Source of the DNA: Deltaproteobacteria bacterium
GTDB taxonomy: Bacteria > Desulfobacterota > Binatia > Binatales > Binataceae
Length of the DNA stretch: 7,287 nt
Direction: 5' to 3'
Assembly: GCA_021786815.1 (NCBI GenBank)
Contig: JAJYMR010000085.1
Coordinates: 1-7,287 of the forward strand
The notes below the pieces were generated by a model. That model had not been told where the DNA came from. It saw only the letters and a program-made list of their open reading frames with translations, and did not search any database. Below are positions 1 through 5,263 of the stretch, one piece after another (within the stretch, counting starts at the first letter, position 1; the number at the start of each line of letters is the position of its first letter). Both the position numbers and the translations under genes were made by a program.

Positions 1-57
1 TGTCAAAGCCGAGCATGTAAACGCGGCTATCAATGAACCATCGTCGCGCCTCTACAA

Positions 58-603
58 CTATTTGCTGTTCAACTGTTTTTCTTCGTGGCTTTTGAGCTTC
101 GCAAGCAGCGCCTGGACGTTATCGACTTCCGTCACCTGCCAGATGCCGCGCTCGTTCAGAGCCATGTGCACGCCCCATCGGCGTCCCTTGCGGTCGCGCC
201 ACTGCGTGGATGCCGTGTTGTGGTCGCGATGCATCATCACCATCGCGCCCACGACCCCGATCGCCGGCATCTGGACGTCTTTCGCGCCGTCATCGACCTT
301 CTTTATCGCCCAGCTTTTGAGCATCTCGGCCGCAGGCTTGGCGAGCAGGTCCACCGCGCCCTTGCCCAGCAACTCGCCGAGCGGTCCCTTAGCATCCTTC
401 TGCATCATCTCGTAGCCCGCGCTGCGGACCACGCTTTCGAAATTCACGTATTGCGCGGCCGCGTTGCCGTCACGGGCGTCAACCGCGCGCTTCATTTCGA
501 AAACCGCAAATGAAGGGGTGGTCGGCAGATAGAAGACCGCCCACCATAGAAGAGCCCCCGCGACGAGGATACCGGTCCAGTGCCGCAGTGCGATGCGCAA
601 CAT
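58..603 (-). CDS. DUF2939-like membrane-anchored protein of unknown function
   Basis: The predicted protein has 181 residues. Residues 1-9 are short and basic (MLRIALRHW). Residues 10-26 form one hydrophobic segment rich in Leu, Trp and Ala, followed by TTPSFA, so it is either a single-pass inner-membrane protein facing outward or an exported protein with an uncleaved signal anchor. The next block, FEMKRAVDARDGNAAAQYVNF (about residues 35-55), resembles the start of DUF2939 proteins, where 'ALYQIKQAV..RD......VDF' follows a membrane segment. This assignment is from memory and is moderate. The rest (about 60-181) is a soluble mixed domain ending in a Lys/Glu-rich tail. The ATG at 603 is preferred over an upstream in-frame TTG at 723, because the longer form would overlap pgl and add an Arg-rich, non-family N-terminus. 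The ribosome site is weak (GGAA about 12 bases upstream). It lies 52 bases after pgl on the same strand and is probably co-transcribed. No catalytic motif is visible and I assign no function. Confidence 0.72.
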   Translation of the reverse strand: MLRIALRHWTGILVAGALLWWAVFYLPTTPSFAVFEMKRAVDARDGNAAAQYVNFESVVRSAGYEMMQKDAKGPLGELLGKGAVDLLAKPAAEMLKSWAIKKVDDGAKDVQMPAIGVVGAMVMMHRDHNTASTQWRDRKGRRWGVHMALNERGIWQVTEVDNVQALLAKLKSHEEKQLNSK

Positions 604-655
604 TGGGTTTTCAATTCCGCGCCGGCGCAGCGTTGATGCCGAGCCCCGCGCGAAT

Positions 656-1396
656 CTACCTCGAAAGCAGACTTGCGGCAGCCCTGTCGAGAATCCAGAG
701 CGTAACGCCGTCTTCCGGCGCAACGATCCTGGCAGGAGCCTGCTCGACGCTCGTGCCGCCCTCGATTACGTCCTTCACCGCCGCGGCCTTGCCCTCGCCC
801 GTAACCAGGAACATCACGCGCTCGGCGTTGTTGAGAACCGCGGGCGTCAGCGTCACGCGGCTGCGATGCTGGTCATCGACCTCGACCGCGACGGCGAGCC
901 GCTCGTTTTCGTGAATAGCCGGACCGCCCGGGAACAGCGAGGCCGTATGCCGGTTCTCGCCGAGCCCAAGAAGAATCAGGTCGAAGCGGGGAAATTCGCC
1001 GTCGGCGAGCCCGAAGCACTGCCGAAGCTCCTGCTCGTAAAGCTCCGCCGCCCGTTCCGGCGGATTCTCGCCGCGTATCCGATGGATTTGCGCGGGCCTG
1101 AGTTCGAGCTTCGACAGCATCGTGCGGTTCGCCATCGCGAAATTGCTGGCCGCGTCGTCCGGCGGCACGCATCGCTCGTCGCCGAAGAAGAATTGCACTT
1201 CCTTCCAGTCGATACTGAGGCGAAACCGCGTCGCCATCAGCTCGTAAACCTTCTCGGGCGTCGAACCGCCGGCAAGGCAGAACAAAAATTCCGCGTGCGT
1301 GCAGATCGCTTCTCCGGCCACGTGCGTGATTTCTTCCGCGGCACGGACGTAGGCCTCCTCGGCGCTGTCCAGGACGATTATCTCTCGCTCACTCAT
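656..1396 (-). CDS. pgl: 6-phosphogluconolactonase (Pgl/DevB type)
   Basis: This cytosolic enzyme hydrolyses 6-phospho-D-glucono-1,5-lactone to 6-phosphogluconate, step two of the oxidative pentose phosphate pathway. The 246-residue length fits the DevB-type family of the NagB/SugarP isomerase fold. Visible family blocks are LAGGSTPEKVY (41-51, sugar-phosphate loop), FFGDERCVPPD with SNFAMA (70-89), HRIRGENPPERAAELYE (105-121), FDLILLGLG (138-146), the active-site block RHTASLFPG (149-157, catalytic His150) and VTLTPAVLN (181-189) followed by FLVTGEGKAAAV (196-207). Residue 149 is Arg (codon CGG), where most relatives have Gly before the catalytic His (GHTASLFP); all other blocks are intact. 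The ATG at 1396 gives the family N-terminus. Its likely Shine-Dalgarno GAGG lies 11 bases upstream and falls in a small hairpin. It follows tal by 196 bases on the same strand and precedes the DUF2939-like gene by 52. No glucose-6-phosphate dehydrogenase gene is visible nearby. Confidence 0.96.
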   Translation of the reverse strand: MSEREIIVLDSAEEAYVRAAEEITHVAGEAICTHAEFLFCLAGGSTPEKVYELMATRFRLSIDWKEVQFFFGDERCVPPDDAASNFAMANRTMLSKLELRPAQIHRIRGENPPERAAELYEQELRQCFGLADGEFPRFDLILLGLGENRHTASLFPGGPAIHENERLAVAVEVDDQHRSRVTLTPAVLNNAERVMFLVTGEGKAAAVKDVIEGGTSVEQAPARIVAPEDGVTLWILDRAAASLLSR

Positions 1397-1407
1397 CGTA
1401 AAGTCAG

Positions 1408-1427
1408 CCTCGGTTCAGCACCCGAGG
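1408..1427 (-). promoter_or_regulatory. Small hairpin overlapping the pgl ribosome binding site
   Basis: In the minus-strand transcript a perfect 6-base inverted repeat (CCUCGG and CCGAGG) encloses an 8-base loop. The 3' arm contains GAGG, the best Shine-Dalgarno match for pgl, 11 bases before its ATG. Folding would hide that site. The stem is short, and such repeats arise by chance in GC-rich DNA, so a regulatory role is inference. Confidence 0.3.
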
Positions 1428-1524
1428 TTACGGCATCCTTCGAGTTGGCTGCAAGTTTGCCTCCGCGCTTCGGCTGGCACCGCGGACGCGACCTCGACGC
1501 GGATGCGCACACGGATTTTTACGC

Positions 1525-1543
1525 CGCGCGTCAAAGCCGCGCG
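1525..1543 (-). repeat. CGCGCG inverted/direct repeat in the tal-pgl spacer
   Basis: Two CGCGCG copies are separated by 7 bases. They can pair as a 6-bp stem, and they are also part of a direct repeat GCCGCGCG with a 13-base period. On the transcript side the structure is followed by GGCGUAAAAAUCC, which is not a U-tract, so it is not a canonical terminator. The spacer (1397-1592) shows no other gene. Chance is a fair explanation. Confidence 0.25.
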
Positions 1544-1592
1544 CTTCGGCCTTTAGCGGAAAATGCCCGCCCTCGCTGACGCCGATGGCTTC

Positions 1593-2735
1593 CTAGCGGT
1601 TCTTCGCGCCGGCGAGCATCGCGTCGCGCCGCCGCTTGATTGCCGCGCGCAGGTCCTCGAAAGATTTGGCGAACGCATCCACGCCCTGCTTCTGCAGCTC
1701 TTCGCCGAGTTGGAGCAGATTGATGCCGATTGCCGCCATCCGCTCAACGACCGTCCGCGCCTCGTCGAGCCCTTCCTCGACCGCGGCTCTTGGGTTTCCG
1801 TGGTCGCGAAACGCGTCCATCGTCTCCGGCGGGATAGTGTTAACCGTGTCCGGACCGATTAGCTCCTCAACGTACTTTATGTCGCTGTAGGCGGGATTCT
1901 TGGTGCTGGTCGAAGCCCACAGCGGGCGCTGGACATGCGCGCCCTTTGCCTTGGCCGTGGCGAACCGCTTGCCGTAAAAAATCTCCTTGAAGCGCTGGTA
2001 TACCAGCTTGGTGTTCGCCACCGCCGGTTTGCCTTTGAGTGTCGCGACCGCTTCGTCGCGCGTCGCTTCGAGCTTCTGCTCGAGCCGCTTGTCGGCCAGA
2101 GTGTCGACCCGGCTGACGAAGAAGCTTGCGACCGAGCCAATCCTGTCCACGGGCTGGCCGGCCGTGAGCCGCCGCTCGATCCCTCGGATATAGGCTTCGG
2201 CCACGTCTTCGTAATGCTTCATCGAGAACATCAGGGTCACGTTGACGTTGATGCCCTCGGAGATGAGCTCTTCGATCGCGGGAATTCCGGCGGGGGTGGA
2301 CGGCACCTTGATCATCACGTTGGGGCGCCCAATCGTTTTGAAATACCGGCGAGCCGCCGCGATCGTGCCCTCGGTGTCGTTGGCAAGCAGGGGCGACACC
2401 TCGTAACTGACGTAGCCGTCAATCGCGCCGGTCCGGTCGTAGATCGGTCGAAGCGCGTCGGCCGCCTGACGGATATCGGCGATCGAGATCTCCTCGTAGA
2501 TTTCGTCGATTTCCTTGCGCTGGCGCACGAGTTCGTCGATCTGCTCGTCGTAATCGTTGGAACCCGCAATCGCCTTTTCGAAGATCGTCGGGTTCGAGGT
2601 CATGCCCTTGAGCCCGTCCTCCGAGAGCATGCGCTCGAATTCAGCCGAGGAGAGCAACTGGCGCCGAATGTAATCGAGCCATACGCTCTGACCGAAACGT
2701 TCGAGTTGTTTGAGGGGATTGTCTTTTTTCGTCAT
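1593..2735 (-). CDS. tal: Transaldolase (long, type-2-like form)
   Basis: Transaldolase moves a dihydroxyacetone unit between sedoheptulose-7-phosphate and glyceraldehyde-3-phosphate, giving erythrose-4-phosphate and fructose-6-phosphate, in the cytosolic non-oxidative pentose phosphate pathway. The 380 residues match the longer transaldolases (about 360-390) rather than the ~315-residue E. coli TalB type or the ~220-residue short type. Blocks seen: VWLDYIRR (18-25), TSNPTIFEKAI (46-56), VSPLLANDT (113-121), NVMIKVPSTPAGIPA (139-153) with the Schiff-base lysine expected at Lys143, INVNVTLMFS (162-171), SVASFFVSRVDT (201-212), RPLWASTSTKNPAY (270-283) and DTVNTIPPETMDAF (296-309). The start at 2735 (MTKKDNPLKQ) is chosen over an in-frame ATG at 2813, because AAGGGG sits 8 bases upstream of it and the extra 26 residues of the longer form look non-family. 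It lies between tkt and pgl on the same strand and acts on the products of the upstream-encoded transketolase. Confidence 0.97.
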   Translation of the reverse strand: MTKKDNPLKQLERFGQSVWLDYIRRQLLSSAEFERMLSEDGLKGMTSNPTIFEKAIAGSNDYDEQIDELVRQRKEIDEIYEEISIADIRQAADALRPIYDRTGAIDGYVSYEVSPLLANDTEGTIAAARRYFKTIGRPNVMIKVPSTPAGIPAIEELISEGINVNVTLMFSMKHYEDVAEAYIRGIERRLTAGQPVDRIGSVASFFVSRVDTLADKRLEQKLEATRDEAVATLKGKPAVANTKLVYQRFKEIFYGKRFATAKAKGAHVQRPLWASTSTKNPAYSDIKYVEELIGPDTVNTIPPETMDAFRDHGNPRAAVEEGLDEARTVVERMAAIGINLLQLGEELQKQGVDAFAKSFEDLRAAIKRRRDAMLAGAKNR

Positions 2736-2743
2736 TGTTAATT

Positions 2744-2749
2744 CCCCTT
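2744..2749 (-). promoter_or_regulatory. Ribosome binding site of tal (decides the start)
   Basis: The minus strand reads AAGGGG followed by an 8-base spacer (AATTAACA) and ATG. The alternative ATG at 2813 has no comparable purine-rich site, so this fixes the shorter tal product. Confidence 0.75.
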
Positions 2750-2802
2750 CGAAAGCTCCGCGGCCGCCGGCGACAACCGGGCGGACGCGCCTTGATTGTG
2801 AT

Positions 2803-2839
2803 GGGCCGGGCATCCAGCGCCCAGGACCGTTGCCGGCCC
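2803..2839 (-). other. GC-rich stem-loop in the tkt-tal spacer
   Basis: GGGCCGG (2803-2809) and CCGGCCC (2833-2839) are perfect inverted repeats. Allowing one bulged base, the stem extends inward to nine pairs around an 18-base loop. It lies about 30 bases after the tkt stop codon and about 70 before the tal start. The transcript continues with AUCACAAUC and has no U-tract, so it does not look like an intrinsic terminator. It could act as an mRNA-stabilising or partial-attenuation hairpin. No function is proven. Confidence 0.4.
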
Positions 2840-2867
2840 GCCGGTCGCGTCGCCCGAGCCCCTTGCG

Positions 2868-4898
2868 CTAGCGGCCCAACAGCCTGAGAGCGCGCGCGAC
2901 AACATTATCCACCGTGAATCCGAAATGGTTCAGCAGTTCCTCGTAAGGACCCGATGCGCCGAACGTCGTCATCCCGATCACGTCACCGTCGGAGCCAACC
3001 CACTTGTACCATCCAAGCGGCGACCCGGCCTCGATCGCGAGCCGGCGCGTCACCATTGGCGGCAGAACCGTATCGCGGTACGACCGCTGCTGCTCGTCGA
3101 AGATCTCGAAGCTCGGCATGCTGACCACCCGCACCGCGACTCCGTGCGTCTCGAGCTTTTCCCGCGCCGCAACCGCAAGCTGCACTTCCGATCCGCTCGC
3201 AATCAGGATCACGTCCGGTGTGCGCTCGGGCGTCTCGGTAAGCACATAGGCCCCGTGGCGCAACCCGCTTGCCGCGCCCATTTGCGTGCGGTCGAAGGTC
3301 GGCAGCTTCTGGCGGCTTAGCGCAAGCAGCGTCGGTCCCTTTTTCCTGAGCATCGCGGCACGCCACGCCTCGACTGCCTCGTTCGCATCCGCCGGCCGGA
3401 TCACGGTCAGGTTCGGTATCGCCCGAAGCGCCATCACCTGCTCGACCGGCTGATGAGTCGGACCATCCTCGCCAAGACCGATCGAATCATGGGTAAAGAC
3501 GAAAATGACGTGCAAACGCATCAATGCCGCCAGCCTGATCGACGGCCGGCAGTAATCCGTGAACACGAGGAAGCTCGAGCCGAACGGGACGAACCCGCCA
3601 TGCAGCGCGATTCCGTTAAGGATGCTGCCCATAGCGTGCTCGCGGATTCCGAAATGGAGGTTGCGGCCGGCGTAGTTACCGGGCTCGAAATCGCCGCCGC
3701 TGGCGACGTCCGTATGCGTCGATTCGTTCAGGTCCGCCGAGCCGCCGAACAGGCTCGGAACCTTCGCCGCGATCGCCTGCTCGGCGCGCGAGGCCGATAC
3801 CCGCGTGGCGAGCGCGTCCTTGGGGGTGAACACCGGCAGTTCGGCGTCCCATCCGTCGGGCAACTCGCCGCGCACCATCGTCTGGAACCGCTCGGCCTCA
3901 GCCGGATGCGCCTTCGCGTACTTTTCGAAGCGCGCGTTCCAGTCGGTCTCCCACTGCTTGCCGCGCTCGACCGCGCACCGCATCGCCTTGAGCGTCGCGT
4001 CGGGAACGTAAAAATCCGGCTCCAGCGGCCATCCGTAGAACCGCTTGGTAAGCTTCACTTCCTCTTCGCCGAGCGCCTGGCCATGCGCCTTGGACGAATC
4101 CTGGCGATTCGGGCTTCCGTAGCCGATATGGGTGCGAACCCGAATCAGCGAGGGTCGGTCCTCGACCGCGCAGGCCTTCTCGATCGCGTCGGCTATCGCC
4201 TGCGTGTCGTTGCCGTCCTCGACCGCGAGCGTATGCCATCCGAAGGCTTCGAACCGCTTGCAAACGTCCTCGGTGAAGCTGATCTCGGTCTTGCCGTCGA
4301 TCGTGATGTGATTGTCGTCGTAGAGATAGACGATATTGCCGAGTCCCAGATGCCCGGCGATCGAGCCGGCTTCGCTGGAAATTCCCTCCATCAGGTCGCC
4401 GTCGCTGACGATAGCGAAGATCCGATGGTCGAAAAGGCCCGAGCCGTCGCGTTCGAATTGCGCCGCCATGTGTTTGGCCGCGATCGCCATCCCGACGCCG
4501 TTGGCGAAGCCCTGGCCGAGCGGACCGGTCGTCGTCTCGACGCCAGGGGTGAGATGATTTTCCGGATGGCCCGGGGTTCGGCTGCCGAGCTGGCGGAAGC
4601 GCTTGAGTTCCTCCAGCGGCAGGTCGTAGCCGGTCAGATACAGCAGTGAGTAGAGCAGCATCGAGCCGTGCCCGGCCGACAGCACAAAGCGGTCGCGCCC
4701 GTACCATTTCGGATTGGCCGGGTTGTGCCGGAGAAAGCGCGTCCATATGACGTAGGCCGTCGGCGCCATCCCCATCGGCATCCCCGGGTGCCCCGAGTTG
4801 GCCTTCTGGACCCCGTCGATGGCGAGCACGCGGATCGAATTGATGCACAGGCGCTCGAGTTCGGACTGTTCGATCTTGCCTTCCGCTGTAAGACTCAC
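2868..4898 (-). CDS. tkt: Transketolase
   Basis: Transketolase is a thiamine-diphosphate and Mg2+ dependent cytosolic enzyme that transfers two-carbon ketol units between xylulose-5-phosphate and ribose-5-phosphate or erythrose-4-phosphate. The 676 residues are full family length. The N-terminal ThDP domain shows NSGHPGMPMGMA (His37), HNPANPKWYGRDRFVLSAGHGS (His77), PGHPE (His111), the ThDP-binding SDGDLMEG start (165-172) ending at Asn196, and KAHG (His272). The middle domain has GGSADL (385-390) and FGIREHAMG (416-424), with catalytic Glu420, then THDSIGLGEDGPTHQP (469-484; His470 and His482). The C-terminal domain has LIASGSEVQLAV. All expected catalytic positions are present. The start is the GTG at 4898: AGGGG lies 7 bases upstream, and the protein then begins VSLTAEGKIEQSELERLCIN as in relatives. 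The frame stays open upstream to a TTG at 5153, but those 85 codons look non-family. It heads the minus-strand group and is followed by tal after 132 bases. Confidence 0.98.
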   Translation of the reverse strand: MSLTAEGKIEQSELERLCINSIRVLAIDGVQKANSGHPGMPMGMAPTAYVIWTRFLRHNPANPKWYGRDRFVLSAGHGSMLLYSLLYLTGYDLPLEELKRFRQLGSRTPGHPENHLTPGVETTTGPLGQGFANGVGMAIAAKHMAAQFERDGSGLFDHRIFAIVSDGDLMEGISSEAGSIAGHLGLGNIVYLYDDNHITIDGKTEISFTEDVCKRFEAFGWHTLAVEDGNDTQAIADAIEKACAVEDRPSLIRVRTHIGYGSPNRQDSSKAHGQALGEEEVKLTKRFYGWPLEPDFYVPDATLKAMRCAVERGKQWETDWNARFEKYAKAHPAEAERFQTMVRGELPDGWDAELPVFTPKDALATRVSASRAEQAIAAKVPSLFGGSADLNESTHTDVASGGDFEPGNYAGRNLHFGIREHAMGSILNGIALHGGFVPFGSSFLVFTDYCRPSIRLAALMRLHVIFVFTHDSIGLGEDGPTHQPVEQVMALRAIPNLTVIRPADANEAVEAWRAAMLRKKGPTLLALSRQKLPTFDRTQMGAASGLRHGAYVLTETPERTPDVILIASGSEVQLAVAAREKLETHGVAVRVVSMPSFEIFDEQQRSYRDTVLPPMVTRRLAIEAGSPLGWYKWVGSDGDVIGMTTFGASGPYEELLNHFGFTVDNVVARALRLLGR

Positions 4899-4905
4899 TA
4901 CTTCA

Positions 4906-4910
4906 CCCCT
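4906..4910 (-). promoter_or_regulatory. Ribosome binding site of tkt (decides the GTG start)
   Basis: The minus strand reads AGGGG, a 7-base spacer (TGAAGTA), then GTG. This spacing supports a GTG start at 4898. There is no in-frame ATG in this part of the frame. Confidence 0.7.
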
Positions 4911-4914
4911 GCGT

Positions 4915-4929
4915 CGCGCCCGAGGCGCG
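4915..4929 (-). promoter_or_regulatory. GC hairpin directly upstream of the tkt ribosome binding site
   Basis: The minus-strand sequence CGCGCC-TCG-GGCGCG is a perfect 6-bp all-GC stem with a 3-base loop, ending 4 bases before the tkt AGGGG. If transcribed it would form a stable 5'-leader hairpin next to the ribosome site. It might protect the mRNA end or tune initiation; this is inference. Confidence 0.35.
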
Positions 4930-5042
4930 TGACTTCCTGAGAATAACCTTCCTCGAAGTACCAGCGTCCTTTTCCGAATCTGGGGATGAAACGGCACGCA
5001 TCGGCCGCCGATACCCAGCCACGTCAACGCCGGATACGCGGA

Positions 5043-5078
5043 CTTGCCGACCTCGAGTTCACAAAGGCCTTCGGCAAG
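5043..5078. repeat. Inverted repeat, 8+8 bases with a 20-base spacer
   Basis: CTTGCCGA (5043-5050) and TCGGCAAG (5071-5078) are exact reverse complements. The spacer itself contains the short palindromes CTCGAG and AGGCCT. The repeat sits in the shared upstream region of tkt and fabF and could be a regulator site pair or a leader hairpin. At this length chance is possible. Confidence 0.35.
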
Positions 5079-5120
5079 CGTGACAACGGATCGTCGGCCT
5101 GCGGGGCTCGACGTCGTGGA

Positions 5121-5153
5121 TTGAATTGTCCATCCGTAGAAGTGCCAATTCAA
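5121..5153. repeat. AT-rich inverted repeat, possible operator of the divergent promoter
   Basis: TTGAATTG (5121-5128) and CAATTCAA (5146-5153) are exact reverse complements, with centres 25 bases apart. They are strikingly AT-rich for this GC-rich window. A TTGACG element begins 3 bases after the right arm. The layout fits a dimeric regulator site between divergent genes, but no regulator gene is in the window. Confidence 0.4.
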
Positions 5154-5243
5154 GATTGACGGTGCTCGTTGCGGCGCGCAAGAGCTTTGGCCTTCGCTTA
5201 TCGACCACGGGCTCGATTTGTTACATGATTGTGCGTAATGCCC

Positions 5244-5251
5244 AGGGAGGG
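5244..5251 (+). promoter_or_regulatory. Ribosome binding site of fabF, long spacing
   Basis: AGGGAGGG is a strong Shine-Dalgarno match, but it ends 12 bases before the ATG at 5264, longer than the usual 5-9. In-frame ATG at 5225 and GTG at 5231 lie upstream of it and so cannot use it. That supports 5264, where the family N-terminus also begins. Confidence 0.6.
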
Positions 5252-5263
5252 AAACGGGTTTCG

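Larger units (their letters stand above)
4899..5263. other. Divergent intergenic region between tkt and fabF
   Basis: This 365-base stretch must hold the promoters for both the minus-strand tkt group and the plus-strand fabF-fabH group, unless fabF is expressed from elsewhere. It contains two 8+8 inverted repeats, a GC-rich hairpin near tkt and the two ribosome binding sites. I could not pair a good -35 with a good -10 box on either strand: TTGACG occurs on both strands (5156-5161 plus, 5022-5027 minus), but neither has a convincing -10 partner at 16-18 bases. The tkt and fabF frames both remain open into this region without resembling their families, and no independent gene is supported. Confidence 0.6.

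Noticed and set aside
1..57. Possible start of a further minus-strand gene (ATG at 14-16 reading MLGFD)
   Set aside because: Only five codons are visible before the window edge and there is no clear ribosome site, so it cannot be supported.
619..628. Perfect 10-base palindrome GCGCCGGCGC just upstream of the DUF2939-like gene
   Set aside because: It is composed only of G and C in a GC-rich context, so chance is likely and nothing ties it to a function.
604..723. 40-residue N-terminal extension of the DUF2939-like protein from a TTG
   Set aside because: It would overlap pgl, is Arg-rich and precedes the natural basic-plus-hydrophobic N-terminus that begins at the ATG at 603.
593..1579. 328-codon open frame on the plus strand opposite pgl
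   Set aside because: It is antisense to a clear lactonase gene and has no family-like blocks.
2736..2813. 26-residue N-terminal extension of transaldolase from an upstream ATG
   Set aside because: It has no good ribosome site, while AAGGGG lies 8 bases before the ATG at 2735, where the family-like sequence begins.
3453..4649. 398-codon open frame on the plus strand opposite tkt
   Set aside because: It is fully antisense to a clear transketolase, its Arg/Ala-rich composition is typical of GC-rich antisense frames, and it shows no recognisable motif.
5156..5161. TTGACG as a -35 box for fabF
   Set aside because: No acceptable -10 hexamer lies 16-18 bases downstream, where the sequence is GC-rich. 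It is kept only as a note.
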